From Pseudomonas putida (lineage in GTDB: Bacteria; Pseudomonadota; Gammaproteobacteria; Pseudomonadales; Pseudomonadaceae), in assembly GCF_009883635.2 (NCBI RefSeq), contig NZ_CP026115.2, positions 6,126,191 to 6,190,190 of the forward strand: a stretch of DNA of 64,000 nt, in the 5' to 3' direction. Below, one piece after another: positions 17,447 to 26,882 of the stretch. The position numbers and the translations under genes were made by a program. The notes below the pieces were generated by a model, which did no database searches, was not told the origin of the DNA, and saw only the letters and a list, made by a program, of their open reading frames with translations. Positions within the stretch are counted from its first letter, which is position 1. The number at the start of each line of letters is the position of its first letter.

Positions 17447-18343
17447 CTACCCCTGGCTGCGGTAGCTGCGCGGTGTCATGCCCAGCTGCTTCTTGAAGGT
17501 CTTGGAGAAATGCGCAGAATCGGCGAAGCCCCAGCGAGTGCCGATGTCGGTGATCGAGCGATGCCCATAGGCAGGGTTGCGCAAGTCCTGAGCAGCCTTG
17601 AGCAGCCGCTCGCGCAGGATGTAACGGCAGACGCTGTCGCCACTGGCTTCGAACAGGCGATACAGCTGGCGGCTGGAAATGCCCAGCTCGTCGGCCAGGG
17701 CCACCGGCGTCAGGCGCGGCGAGTCCAGGCGCTGCTGGATCAGCGACTGCACTTCGTGCAGATGCAGGCCGGGTGAACTGTCACGCGCCCGGTATTCCAG
17801 CACCGAGCCGAGCAGCCCCACCAACGCGGCCTGCAGGCCGTCACCGTCTTCCGGGCAGGCCCACTGCTCGAGTTCGCCTTCGGCCACCTGACGCACCATC
17901 GTCGCCAGCAGCTGGCCGCAGGCGCCGGCGGTGGACAGCTTGCCGAAACGGCTGGAATCGAGGTTTTTCAAGCGTTCACGGGGCAGGTGAATGGACACGT
18001 GGGAGAACAGCCCGCGGGGGGTCATTTTCATGGCCTGCGCCGAATCCAGCAGTGCCATGTCACCCTCGCGCAATTCCATCACCCGGTCGCCCAGCTCGAT
18101 GGACATTTCTCCGTGCTGCTGTAACACAAGGAAACAATGTGAATCGCCATCACGCCCCGCCTCGCGCCCCGAACGGGCGATCGCATGGGCATTGCTACGG
18201 ATGTGGGCGACCTGCGTGGTGCCCAGCAGCGAGGGGCGCAAATCGCCGATAAAAAGGCTCTGGCACTGGTCGTAGCGGGTTTCGAAGCGCCCGCATACCG
18301 CGTGGACACGCTCGTTCCAGACAGACATCGCTTGACCGTTCAT
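17447..18343 (-). CDS. AraC-family regulator (FeaR-like)
   Basis: 298 residues. The start at 18343 has GAGGTG upstream. The N-terminal ~180 residues form an AraC-binding-like cupin domain. The last ~100 hold two helix-turn-helix motifs, ALADELGISSRQLYRLFEA and ITDIGTRWGFADSAHFSKTF. The layout resembles FeaR, an activator of aromatic-amine oxidation genes. The gene is upstream of and in line with the PanE-like and MFS genes, near an amine-oxidation cluster, which fits such a role. Its target is inferred, not shown. Confidence 0.82.
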   Translation of the reverse strand: MNGQAMSVWNERVHAVCGRFETRYDQCQSLFIGDLRPSLLGTTQVAHIRSNAHAIARSGREAGRDGDSHCFLVLQQHGEMSIELGDRVMELREGDMALLDSAQAMKMTPRGLFSHVSIHLPRERLKNLDSSRFGKLSTAGACGQLLATMVRQVAEGELEQWACPEDGDGLQAALVGLLGSVLEYRARDSSPGLHLHEVQSLIQQRLDSPRLTPVALADELGISSRQLYRLFEASGDSVCRYILRERLLKAAQDLRNPAYGHRSITDIGTRWGFADSAHFSKTFKKQLGMTPRSYRSQG

Positions 18344-18543
18344 GAACCACCTCTATCGGGATCACGCGCCATATTAGTGCAATATTCACGTGATTTTGGG
18401 TAACAAAAAGACAGGTGAACGAAGCGCAAGCACATACCGCGCCACATTGCTCAGGGTGGTCTTCGAGCGGGCAGTCGTTTCGGATAGCGCATCAACATTG
18501 CCTGGGTCTTTAGAGCGTTCGACACAGCAGTTTCAGCGTCGGT

Positions 18544-18770
18544 GAGATCGAGTGCCGCACACGCGGCGCATCGCGAGCTGGCGCTCGCTCCTACGTTTGT
18601 TTCGGGCCAATAACGCCTGTGACGGACGCGCGCGAGCGCCTTGTGGTGCGGCGCGATATCGCGTCATACGCCAAAGCGTACGCGCGCGAATCCCACAGAA
18701 ATAACTGTCCCGAAACAAACGTAGGAGCGAGCGCCAGCTCGCGATGCGCCGCGCGGGCGGCGCTCGATCT
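18544..18770. repeat. Inverted-repeat element (~227 bp), copy 1
   Basis: Two arms of about 65-70 bp at 18544-18613 and 18708-18770 are near-perfect inverted repeats. Each contains the string CCTACGTTTGTTTCGGGCCA or its complement plus a GCGGCGCATCGCGAGC block. They flank a ~94-bp core with a GCGATATCGC centre. A second copy lies at 52641-52868. Comparison of the cores shows that the copies are in opposite orientation. No transposase is encoded. It looks like a non-autonomous MITE or REP doublet. The surrounding 18344-18857 gap otherwise has no gene. Confidence 0.85.
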
Positions 18771-18857
18771 GTGTATCACCTCAGAACACCAGGCAAGCAC
18801 CTGGTAGCCCTCACCCAATCTCCCGGCAAGCAAATCGCAGCCACTTTCCTCGGTGGT

Positions 18858-19802
18858 CTATCTGCCAGCGGCCTTCTCACCGCTGCGCTGACGCTGCGCC
18901 CGGCGCAACAACCTGTCGATGGCAGCCATGGACGGGGCTTGCACGCCCTGGCGCCGGGCATGGGCAAGCAACGCGCCGGACAGCGCGTCGATCTCCATGC
19001 GCCTGCCGTGCTCGAGGTCCTGGAGCATGGAAGGCTTGTGCCCGGCGTGCACGACGTACGCCTCCTCCACCGCCTGCACAACCCGTTGTTGATCCAGCGC
19101 CACGCCCACCGACGCGGCAATCGCGGCCGCCTCGCCAACCAACGCCAACGCCACCTCGCGGCCACGCGAGCAACGGCCTAGCTCGCCCACGCTCTCCCCT
19201 GTCAGGGCACACAGCGAGTTCAGGGCCGTATTGAAGGCGACCTTTTCCCAGATGCTCACCTCGATATCCGGGTCTTCGATGCAGCACATGCCGCCACGGC
19301 GCAAGCCATCGATCAGAACCCGCAACGGCCCGGCGTAATCCGGCCCAGGCAACAGCCCGCGCAAGCGCACCTCGCCACCGCCGCAGCTGCGTACGCTGCC
19401 GGGTGCCAGCACATCGGCCGGGTAAAGGGTCATGCCGATTGCCAGGCAAGGGTCAGCCACGTACTCGCGCAGCACCGGCACGCTGTCCAGGCCGTTCTGC
19501 AACGTCAGCACCAGGGTCTGCTGGCCAAGCAGGTGCCGGCACGCCTGGATGGCCTGGCGGGTGTGGTGGCTCTTGGTCAACATCAGCAAGGCATCGACCT
19601 CGCCCTGCAACTGTTCGGCGCGTGCCACCCGAGGCCAGTACACACGCACGCCCTGCTCGTCCTCCAGGCGCAGGCCATGGATACGCAGGGTGTCGAGCAA
19701 GCGCTCATCGACATCCACCAGCGTCACCTCGGTACCGGCATCGATCAACCGGGCGGCAAACAGGCTGCCCATTGCCCCTGCCCCGATCACGGCAATCTTC
19801 AT
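18858..19802 (-). CDS. 2-dehydropantoate 2-reductase family (PanE/ApbA) protein
   Basis: 314 residues. It begins with an NADP-binding Rossmann motif, KIAVIGAGAMGSLFAARL. The conserved catalytic-lysine region EKVAFNTALNSLCALTG is near residues 188-204, and the substrate-binding C-terminal helical domain contains SMLQDLEHGRRMEID. The family reduces ketopantoate or related 2-oxo acids. Its location after an AraC gene and near amine-oxidation genes suggests a catabolic ketoreductase, but a pantothenate role cannot be excluded from sequence. It lies 85 bp from the MFS gene, after that gene's terminator. Confidence 0.85.
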   Translation of the reverse strand: MKIAVIGAGAMGSLFAARLIDAGTEVTLVDVDERLLDTLRIHGLRLEDEQGVRVYWPRVARAEQLQGEVDALLMLTKSHHTRQAIQACRHLLGQQTLVLTLQNGLDSVPVLREYVADPCLAIGMTLYPADVLAPGSVRSCGGGEVRLRGLLPGPDYAGPLRVLIDGLRRGGMCCIEDPDIEVSIWEKVAFNTALNSLCALTGESVGELGRCSRGREVALALVGEAAAIAASVGVALDQQRVVQAVEEAYVVHAGHKPSMLQDLEHGRRMEIDALSGALLAHARRQGVQAPSMAAIDRLLRRAQRQRSGEKAAGR

Positions 19803-19833
19803 GTTGGGTTTCGTCCTTGTTGTCTACGCCATG

Positions 19834-19864
19834 AAAAAAGCTCGCCAGGTCATCCCCGGCGAGC
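19834..19864 (-). terminator. Terminator of the MFS gene
   Basis: GCTCGCC / GGCGAGC stem (7 bp) with an 11-nt loop, followed on the minus strand by a run of six T. It is 24 bp beyond the MFS stop and separates that gene from the PanE-like gene. Confidence 0.82.
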
Positions 19865-19887
19865 CTCATCTGGATATGCGACTGCCA

Positions 19888-21099
19888 TCACAGCTTCGGC
19901 AAGGTCACCGCGTCGCCCATCGGCTCGCGTTTGCCCGCCTGCTGCGAACGCAGCACCGCAGCACCGTAGATCGCCAGCACGCTGATCGAGCAGGCACCGG
20001 AGAACAGCAGCACCGCCGTGTAGCCATAGGCTTCGATCAGCAGGCCACCGACCGCCGGCCCCACCGCCGCACCGACCGACAGGCACAGTGCCCCCAGGGC
20101 CACCAAGCGGCCCGACAGGTCAAACTCGGCCATCACGCCGAAGGTGTAGGCCAGCACGAAGCTGATCGAGAACAGGAAGCACATCACTCCGGCCACGTAG
20201 GTGGTCAGCGAGTCGAACTGTGCCAGCAGCACCAGGCCCGCTACCTCGGCCGCGATGATCACCGCCACCGGCAGGAAGCGCCCGGCCTTGAGGCCGACCG
20301 ACGAGGCAATGAAGCCGCCGCCCGCATTGATGATGAAGCCCAGCGCCAGCACCGAGCCGATGGTGTCCGAAGACAGGCCGCTCTTCTTGCCCATCAGTTC
20401 AAGGAAGGCCCACACCGACATGATGCCGGTCAGGAACACCAGGCTGGCAAGCAGGCTCAGCCAGGCGATGGTACGGCTGTGGCGGCACACCACCGGCGCC
20501 CCGCCAGCACGCGCCTCCAGTTGCCGTGCGCTGCGGCTTGGCAGCCATGGCAACGGGACCACGCCCATCAGCAGCATGCTGATGACCAGCGTCACCAGCA
20601 TGCCCTGGAAGCCCCACAGGGGCGCCACCGCGACCGGCAGCACGATCAGCAGCAAGGCGCCGGGCACGGTCTCCATGCCCAGCTTGAAGCCGAAGGCCCG
20701 CTCAGGTTGCGCGCTGTCGCCGAAAATGGTCATCGCCAGCGCATACAGCGCACCGGTGCCGGCACCGGCCAGGGCCATGAGCAGCATCAGCGTCTCGTAC
20801 GTGGGGTTGCCCAGCATGCCCGCCAGCGCAGCCACCACCAGCAGCGAGGACAAGGTGGAAATCACCCGCCAGCTCAGGCGCTGGATCCACAGCAGCGAGG
20901 CCAGGCCGAGCACCCCGAAACCGAGGTTCATGGCCATGGCCAGGCTGCCCAGTTGCTGTTCGCCATAACCGAACTGCTCGGCCAGGGCGCCGAACAGCAC
21001 CGGCAACACATTGAGCAGCAAGGCCCCACCAGCGGAAACCAGGCCGGCGCAGATGTACACGGAGGTCTTGTCAATCGGATTGGATGTTGTTGTTTTCAT
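19888..21099 (-). CDS. MFS transporter
   Basis: 403 residues with about 12 hydrophobic segments and a basic loop near the middle (RSARQLEARAGG). It begins MKTTTSNPIDKTSVYICAGL, a short cytoplasmic N-terminus before TM1. It belongs to the major facilitator superfamily without a clear substrate signature. It is divergent from the cyclodeaminase-like / RidA / FAD-oxidase genes, so uptake of the substrate of that pathway is a reasonable inference. Confidence 0.83.
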   Translation of the reverse strand: MKTTTSNPIDKTSVYICAGLVSAGGALLLNVLPVLFGALAEQFGYGEQQLGSLAMAMNLGFGVLGLASLLWIQRLSWRVISTLSSLLVVAALAGMLGNPTYETLMLLMALAGAGTGALYALAMTIFGDSAQPERAFGFKLGMETVPGALLLIVLPVAVAPLWGFQGMLVTLVISMLLMGVVPLPWLPSRSARQLEARAGGAPVVCRHSRTIAWLSLLASLVFLTGIMSVWAFLELMGKKSGLSSDTIGSVLALGFIINAGGGFIASSVGLKAGRFLPVAVIIAAEVAGLVLLAQFDSLTTYVAGVMCFLFSISFVLAYTFGVMAEFDLSGRLVALGALCLSVGAAVGPAVGGLLIEAYGYTAVLLFSGACSISVLAIYGAAVLRSQQAGKREPMGDAVTLPKL

Positions 21100-21406
21100 G
21101 GATTGATCCTGAATTTGGATGTGCTGAGCTCAACGCCTTGTGACCGCCACAGTGTGCAACGCCCAAAGGCCGGCGGCATGTACCCCATTGCCGGGCTTTT
21201 GGTCATGGCTGCCAGCGTTGGTGCGACCCGAAATCCGCTGAAATCGCGCAAACCAGCAGGCTAGACAGCGCGGACCGACATGGCGGCAGGTACCCCGTCA
21301 TTCCTGACCAATTCGGGATAGCCGCCCGCCCTGGCGGCTTCCTAACATCGGCCCCGTCGGCAGCAGCCTTCGCTGCCGGCCCTCTTCCTCCGCCCCGAGA
21401 TGAGCC
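21100..21406. promoter_or_regulatory. Divergent promoter region, MFS / amine-oxidation genes
   Basis: 307 bp holding promoters for the leftward MFS gene and the rightward cyclodeaminase-like gene. A short CCGCCCGCCCTGGCGG hairpin lies near 21323. I cannot name an operator. Confidence 0.4.
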
Positions 21407-22546
21407 ATGACTACAACTACAAAAATCGACTTTCTCTACCTGTCCGAGCAGGACATGATCCGCGCCGGTGTCACCGACATGCTGGCCTGCGTGAACACCA
21501 TGGAGCAGATGTTCGCCCTGCTCCATCACGGCGACTACCGCATGGCCGGGCCGAACAGCGATTCCCACGGCGCGATGATCACCTTCCCCAAGGACTCGCC
21601 CTTCCCCAACATGCCCAAGCCCACGGCCGACCGCCGCATGATGGCGATGCCTGCCTACCTGGGCGGCGACTTCTGCACCGCCGGGGTCAAGTGGTACGGT
21701 TCCAACATCGCCAACCGCGAAAAGGGCCTGCCGCGCTCGATCCTGATGTTCACCCTCAATGACCCGGACACCGGCGCCCCCTTGGCGCACATGTCGGCCA
21801 ACCTGCTGTCGGCCTACCGGACCGGCGCCATCCCGGGTGTCGGCGCACGCCACCTGGCCCGCCGCGACTCGCGGGTGATCGGCCTGCTGGGCCCCGGCGT
21901 GATGGGCAAGACCACCGTGGCCGCGTTCATGGCCGTGTGCCCGCAGGTCGACACGCTCAAGCTCAAGGGCCGCGGCCAGAAGAGCCTGGACGACTTCATC
22001 AGCTGGGTAAGCGACACCTACCCGCAGATCACCACCATCGAAGTGGTCGACAGCATCGAAGAGGTGGTACGCGGTTCGGACCTGGTGACCTACTGCACCT
22101 CCGGCGAAACCGGTGACCCGTCCACCTACCCGCTGGTAAAGCGCGAATGGGTCAAGCCAGGCGCGTTTCTCGCCATGCCCGCCGGCTGCAGCATCGACGC
22201 CGGCATGGAGCAGGCCGACGTGCGCAAGGTGGTCGACAACACCGGCCTGTACGAAGCCTGGTTCGAAGAGCTGCCCAAGCCTGCGCACAACCATGTGCCG
22301 CTAGTGGGCGTGCGCTTCATGGACATGATCGCCGAAGGCAGCCTGCCGGCCGAGCAGCTGGAAGACATCGGCAAGATCGTCGCAGGCGTTGCCCCCGGCC
22401 GCTGCAACGACGAGGAGATCATCATCATGTCGGTCGGCGGCATGCCGGTCGAGGACGTGGCCTGGGGTACGGTGGTGTACCGCCAGGCGCTGGAGCGCGG
22501 CGTCGGCGTACGCCTCAACCTGTGGGAAAGCCCGGCCCTGAGCTGA
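21407..22546 (+). CDS. Ornithine cyclodeaminase / mu-crystallin family oxidoreductase
   Basis: 379 residues. The N-terminal substrate domain (LYLSEQDMIRAGVTDM) is followed by a Rossmann half with GLLGPGVMGKTTVAAFM (about residues 160-176). This is the OCD/mu-crystallin fold, which binds NAD(P) and reduces or forms cyclic and open imines. It is longer than classical ornithine cyclodeaminase (about 350). It is first in a rightward operon with RidA and an FAD amine/amino-acid oxidase. The combination suggests imine chemistry during amine or amino-acid breakdown. The exact substrate is unknown. Confidence 0.85.
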   Translation: MTTTTKIDFLYLSEQDMIRAGVTDMLACVNTMEQMFALLHHGDYRMAGPNSDSHGAMITFPKDSPFPNMPKPTADRRMMAMPAYLGGDFCTAGVKWYGSNIANREKGLPRSILMFTLNDPDTGAPLAHMSANLLSAYRTGAIPGVGARHLARRDSRVIGLLGPGVMGKTTVAAFMAVCPQVDTLKLKGRGQKSLDDFISWVSDTYPQITTIEVVDSIEEVVRGSDLVTYCTSGETGDPSTYPLVKREWVKPGAFLAMPAGCSIDAGMEQADVRKVVDNTGLYEAWFEELPKPAHNHVPLVGVRFMDMIAEGSLPAEQLEDIGKIVAGVAPGRCNDEEIIIMSVGGMPVEDVAWGTVVYRQALERGVGVRLNLWESPALS

Positions 22547-22575
22547 TTCATCCCTCCAACCCCAAGGACAATACC

Positions 22576-22998
22576 ATGCTGCAGATCACCAAACTCAAGA
22601 CCGGATCGAAGTACGAGACCCTGGGCAGCTATTCGCGCCTGGTGGCGGTGGACGACTGGATCTTCGTTTCCAACACCGCCGGGCGTAACCCAGCGACCGG
22701 CGAAATCCCCGAGGACCTCGAGGCCCAGACCCGCCAGGTGTTCGCCAATATCGAAGCGGCGCTGAATGCCGTGGATGCGACCCTGGCCGACGTGGTCTGC
22801 TCGCGGGTGTTCATCCAGAGGCCTGAGGATGTCGCCAGCGTGATGACCATCGTCGGCGAAGTGTTTCGCGGCATCGACCCGGCGAGCACGGTCACCTGCC
22901 CGCCATTGGGCGCGACGGTCTACCGGGTGGAGCTGGAGGTCACCGCCTACCGCGGTGCTTCCCGCGCCACCACCCAGCTGATCGACCTGTCGCGCTAG
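22576..22998 (+). CDS. RidA/YjgF family imine deaminase
   Basis: 140 residues from ATG 22576, preceded by AAGGA. The family block CSRVFIQRPEDV and the conserved end CPPLGATVYRVELEVTAYR are present. RidA-type proteins hydrolyse reactive imines and enamines released by amino-acid oxidases and PLP enzymes. The gene lies 29 bp after the cyclodeaminase-like gene and 23 bp before an FAD oxidase, so it probably hydrolyses that oxidase's imine product. Some members are stable decoys without the catalytic Arg; here an Arg is present in SRVFIQ. Confidence 0.85.
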   Translation: MLQITKLKTGSKYETLGSYSRLVAVDDWIFVSNTAGRNPATGEIPEDLEAQTRQVFANIEAALNAVDATLADVVCSRVFIQRPEDVASVMTIVGEVFRGIDPASTVTCPPLGATVYRVELEVTAYRGASRATTQLIDLSR

Positions 22999-23021
22999 CC
23001 CGACCTCGAGGAGAACCGTCC

Positions 23022-24317
23022 ATGTCCCCTGTCATCGCGCCGGTGCACTGCGCAAACACGCCACCCAGCGCCACCACCGTGGTCATCATCGGCGGCGGAA
23101 TCGTCGGCCTGACCGCTGCCTTGACCCTCGCCGAGCGCAACATCCCGGTGGTGGTGCTGGAGAAAGGCCGCATCGCCGGCGAGCAGTCATCGCGCAACCT
23201 CGGCTGGGTGCGCAAGACCAGCCGCCACCGCGAGGACCTGCCCCTGGCCCTGGCCGCAGACCGGTTGTGGGCGCAAATGCCCGCCCGGGTCGGACGCGAG
23301 GTCGGCTACCGACAGGCGGGCATCCTGTTCGCCGCCCGTGAGCTTGGGCAGATGGCGATGCACGAGGCCTGGCTGAAATCGGTAGACGGTCTGCCGGTCG
23401 GTTCACGCCTGCTGAGCAACGCCGAAATCGCCCAGCGCGTTCCAGGTGGGCAAGCCACCTGGGCCGGAGGCATTTTCACCGAAAGCGACGGCCGTGCCGA
23501 GCCGACCCTGGCCAGCAGTGCCATCGCCAAGGCCGCCATGGCCCGTGGCGCGGTGATCGTGGAGAACTGCGCGGTGCGCAGCGTAACCACCGCCGCCGGG
23601 CGCATCGACGGCGTGGTGACCGAACACGGCGAGATCCGCTGCGAGCAGGTGCTGCTGGCCGGCGGTTTATGGTCGCGGCGCCTGCTGGGCAACCACGGGG
23701 TCGCCTTGCCGACCTTGCCGCTGAACTGCTCGGTGCTGCGCACGGCGGCCATGGAAGGCCCAACCGACATTGCCGTGGGCGGCCCGGACTTCTCGTTCCG
23801 CAAGCATATGGACGGTGGCTTCATCATCACGCAACGGGGTGCCCTCGATGCCCACCTGACCCTCGATCATGCCTTGCTCGGGCGACGCTACCTGCCGCAG
23901 TTCCGCGCTCAGCGGGGCTTGCTGCGGGTGTCGTTCGGCAAGCCGTTTTTCAAGGACCTGGCACTGGCGCGGCGCTGGTCGCCTGCTTCGGTGTCCCCGT
24001 TCGAGCGCATCCGCACCCAGGACCCTGCCGCCAACCCGGCCTTGAACCAGGAAGCGCTGGACAACCTCAGGGCCGCCTGGCCGGTGTTCAAGCAGGCGCG
24101 CATCGAGCAGGCGTGGGCCGGCACCATCGACGTGACACCTGACTCACTGCCAGTGATCGGGCCGGTTCAGCAACTGCCGGGGATGGTGCTGGCGACCGGC
24201 TTCTCCGGCCACGGCTTCGGTACCTCGCCCGCGGCCGGGCAACTGGCGGCGGATCTGATCGATGGCAGCCACCCGCTGGTCGACCCGTCCCCTTATCGCC
24301 TGGATCGCTTCGCCTGA
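23022..24317 (+). CDS. FAD-dependent amine/amino-acid oxidoreductase (DAO family)
   Basis: 431 residues. A dinucleotide-binding motif VVIIGGGIVGLTAALTLAE occurs at residues ~24-42, followed by the DAO-family segment GEQSSRNLGWVRKT. The C-terminal FAD signature GMVLATGFSGHGFGTSPAAG is near residue 390. It should oxidise a C-N bond of an amine or D-amino acid to an imine. It forms an operon with RidA and the cyclodeaminase-like gene. Its last 25 bp overlap the 3' end of the convergent AraC gene. Confidence 0.86.
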   Translation: MSPVIAPVHCANTPPSATTVVIIGGGIVGLTAALTLAERNIPVVVLEKGRIAGEQSSRNLGWVRKTSRHREDLPLALAADRLWAQMPARVGREVGYRQAGILFAARELGQMAMHEAWLKSVDGLPVGSRLLSNAEIAQRVPGGQATWAGGIFTESDGRAEPTLASSAIAKAAMARGAVIVENCAVRSVTTAAGRIDGVVTEHGEIRCEQVLLAGGLWSRRLLGNHGVALPTLPLNCSVLRTAAMEGPTDIAVGGPDFSFRKHMDGGFIITQRGALDAHLTLDHALLGRRYLPQFRAQRGLLRVSFGKPFFKDLALARRWSPASVSPFERIRTQDPAANPALNQEALDNLRAAWPVFKQARIEQAWAGTIDVTPDSLPVIGPVQQLPGMVLATGFSGHGFGTSPAAGQLAADLIDGSHPLVDPSPYRLDRFA

Positions 24318-25255
24318 ACGACGCTGTCCTGGCGAGCGGTGTGTGAAGGCAGTTCACCGAACAGCGCGCGGTAGGCGCCAGAGAAATGCCCAAGGTGGGT
24401 AAAGCCCAGGTCGCTGGCCACCCGGGCAACGGTGAACTGCTCGGCGGCGGTGCACTGCAGCCGTTGCCGCACGGCATTCAGGCGCACCGCACGCAGGTAC
24501 TCGACCGGGCTCAGTCCGGTGACCCCGAGGAAACTGCGCTGCAAGGTGCTGCGGCTGACATCCAGGCGCTCGCAGATCTGCAGCACCGACAGCGGCTCGT
24601 CCAGGCAATCCAGGGCCATCTGGTGCGCCTGGCGGACCAGATAGGCGCTGACCGCAACATTCCCCCCTCGCCCCGCGCCACCTTGGCTGACCTGGTCCAG
24701 CAGCACCAGCATGCACTCCAGCAGCAAGTCTTCGAGCTGCGCTTCCACCAGTGCTTCGCCCTGCAACGCCGCATCTATCAGCCCCTGCAGTTGCAGGCGT
24801 ATCGCACTTAAAAAAGCCGGGCTGACATTCAACCGAGTGGTCCGGTTCAACGCACGCAGTTCCTGGGCGCTGAACTCGCGCTCGGCCAGTCGCTCCAGAC
24901 GATCGGCGTCGACACTGACCGCCAGCAGGTCCATGCCCTCGGGCGCATGGACGAAAAACTCCTGACCACTGTGAAGAAGCGTGACATCCGCGCTACCGAC
25001 GCTGCTGCCCTGGAACACCCCGGCACCCGCGCTGCCAGCGGGTAGCGCCAGGCAAAAGCGCCGCGCCGGCGCCGCGCCGTGCTGGACCACACGCTTGTCC
25101 AGGCATTCACGAAAAATCTGGAAGCGCTCGGCGGTGAGGTGAGTGAGCTCGGTGTGTGCACTGCCGGCGCTGATCTGGTCGTAGGTCTGCTGCCAGCCGA
25201 GGATCGCGCTGGCATGGGTGTTGACGTCGTTGAAGCGGTGGCGTTGGGCGTGCAT
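24293..25255 (-). CDS. AraC-family transcriptional regulator
   Basis: 320 residues from ATG 25255; an upstream GTG at 25309 would add 18 residues. The C-terminal DNA-binding domain has two helix-turn-helices, LSVLQICERLDVSRSTLQRSF and ARVASDLGFTHLGHFSGAYR. The N-terminal part is a cupin-like sensor. It is divergent from the Tat-exported FAD oxidoreductase and convergent with the FAD amine oxidase, so it may control either. The 185-bp promoter region between it and the Tat substrate gene contains a long palindrome. Confidence 0.83.
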   Translation of the reverse strand: MHAQRHRFNDVNTHASAILGWQQTYDQISAGSAHTELTHLTAERFQIFRECLDKRVVQHGAAPARRFCLALPAGSAGAGVFQGSSVGSADVTLLHSGQEFFVHAPEGMDLLAVSVDADRLERLAEREFSAQELRALNRTTRLNVSPAFLSAIRLQLQGLIDAALQGEALVEAQLEDLLLECMLVLLDQVSQGGAGRGGNVAVSAYLVRQAHQMALDCLDEPLSVLQICERLDVSRSTLQRSFLGVTGLSPVEYLRAVRLNAVRQRLQCTAAEQFTVARVASDLGFTHLGHFSGAYRALFGELPSHTARQDSVVQAKRSRR

Positions 25256-25349
25256 GGCGTGACTGTTACCTCGATTGCATGCGCCGTATGAAAGCAAGGA
25301 ATGGGCCACTCGGTCGCAGAGTCAGATTGACGCACCCTCAAACTCGGCC

Positions 25350-25373
25350 ATACAATCTGTATACACATTGTAT
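25350..25373. promoter_or_regulatory. 24-bp near-perfect palindrome upstream of the Tat-exported oxidoreductase
   Basis: ATACAAT-C-TGTATACA-C-ATTGTAT: 22 of 24 positions are symmetric around a TGTATACA core. It lies 67 bp upstream of the oxidoreductase ATG in an AT-rich promoter. The core is of the kind bound by GntR/FadR- or TetR-type repressors; no such regulator is encoded in the window. Confidence 0.6.
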
Positions 25374-25439
25374 TCTTCAAATAAGAATCAATGCGCTTCA
25401 CAGATTTGCCGCAATCACCTTTGACTGAGATGGATGTAA

Positions 25440-26876
25440 ATGGCAGTTACCCGCAGGAAAGTACTTATTGGCGCCGGCGTCGGCGCAGGTGTTGTCGCAG
25501 CAGGTGGCGCAAGCGCACTGCTCAATGACGGAATCCCGGCCGACCCGGCCTCGCTGGTGCGCGTCGATGCACTGCCACGTGATGATTCCTCCCCTGGCTG
25601 GTTCCACACCAGCCGCGTGCGTCAGCCTAAAGCCCCGCTGATCGGTGATGACCAGGCGCCATGGGTGGTCATCGGTGGCGGCTTCACCGGCCTTGCCGCT
25701 GCACGCCAGCTGGCCCTGAACTTCCCTCAGGACAAGGTGATCCTGGTGGAAGCACAGCAGGTCGGCTTCGGTACCTCGGGCCGCAACGCCGGCTTCCTGA
25801 TCGACGTACCCCACGACATCGGCGCGCCGGACTACATCGGCGACAAGGCCAACGCCAAGAACATCCTGCACTTGAACCAGCGCGGCCAGGGCATCCTTCG
25901 TGACCTGGTCGAGCAGCACAACATCGTCGACGCGCACCTGCGCCACTCCGGCAAATACCAGGCAGCCATCGAGGACAAGGGCATCGCGGTGCTCAATGCC
26001 TACCGTGGCGGCCTGGAAGCCCTGGGCGAAAAGGTCGAGCTGATCGAAGGCAACGAGCTGAAGGACCACATCGGCACCTCGTTCTACCGCAAGGCGCTGT
26101 ACACCCCGGGCACCATGCTGGTACAGCCTTCGGCACTGGTCAAAGGCCTGGCCGACAGCCTGCCGGAGAACGTCACGCTGTATGAAGACACGGTGATCAC
26201 CGCAGTCGACTATGGCCAGAAGATCGTGCTGCACCACCCGACCGGGCGCATCACTGCCGGCAAGCTGATCCTCGGCAACAACCACTTCGGCCAGCATTTC
26301 GGTTTCCTGCAGAACCGCATGCTGCCGATCTTCACCTACGGCAGCCTGACCCGCCCGCTGACCCCGGCCGAACAGGCCAGCATCGGTGGCCAGGAGTTCT
26401 GGGGCGTGATCCCGGCCGACCCGTTCGGCTCGACCCTGCGTCGTACCCACGACAACCGCATCCTGGTGCGCAACAGCTTCAGCTTCAACCCTGACGGCCG
26501 CTCCAAGGATGGCTACACCGACAAGGTGCGTGCTTCCCACCGGCTGTCGTTCGAGCGCCGCTTCCCGACCCTTACCGAGGTGCCGTTCGAGCACACCTGG
26601 GGCGGTGGCCTGGGCATGACCCGCAACGGCGCCGGCTTCTTCGGCGAACTGCGCGAGAACGTGTATGGCGCACTGGCCTGCAACGGCCTGGGCACCGTGC
26701 GCGGCACCGCCACCGGTACCCTGCTGGCGAACATGCTGGCCGGCAAGATGGAGCCGCTGACCGAGTTCCTGCTGAGCGCACCGAAGCCTAACTGGAACCC
26801 GCCACAGCCTGTGCTGTCGATGGGCGTCAACTTCACCCTGCGCACCGGCCAGGCCAAGGCTGGCCTGGAAGCCTGA
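25440..26876 (+). CDS. Tat-exported FAD-dependent oxidoreductase
   Basis: 478 residues. The N-terminus has twin arginines at positions 5-6 ([15 protein letters not shown]) followed by a moderately hydrophobic stretch, a Tat signal peptide. The mature part carries an FAD motif [18 protein letters not shown] near residue 76 and the DAO-family segment [12 protein letters not shown]. It is a periplasmic amine or amino-acid oxidoreductase of unknown substrate. The next three genes encode TatA, TatB and TatC, 59 bp downstream, implying a private export system for this folded flavoprotein. The ribosome site is GAGATGG upstream of 25440. Confidence 0.88.
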   Translation: MAVTRRKVLIGAGVGAGVVAAGGASALLNDGIPADPASLVRVDALPRDDSSPGWFHTSRVRQPKAPLIGDDQAPWVVIGGGFTGLAAARQLALNFPQDKVILVEAQQVGFGTSGRNAGFLIDVPHDIGAPDYIGDKANAKNILHLNQRGQGILRDLVEQHNIVDAHLRHSGKYQAAIEDKGIAVLNAYRGGLEALGEKVELIEGNELKDHIGTSFYRKALYTPGTMLVQPSALVKGLADSLPENVTLYEDTVITAVDYGQKIVLHHPTGRITAGKLILGNNHFGQHFGFLQNRMLPIFTYGSLTRPLTPAEQASIGGQEFWGVIPADPFGSTLRRTHDNRILVRNSFSFNPDGRSKDGYTDKVRASHRLSFERRFPTLTEVPFEHTWGGGLGMTRNGAGFFGELRENVYGALACNGLGTVRGTATGTLLANMLAGKMEPLTEFLLSAPKPNWNPPQPVLSMGVNFTLRTGQAKAGLEA

Positions 26877-26882
26877 CCCGGC

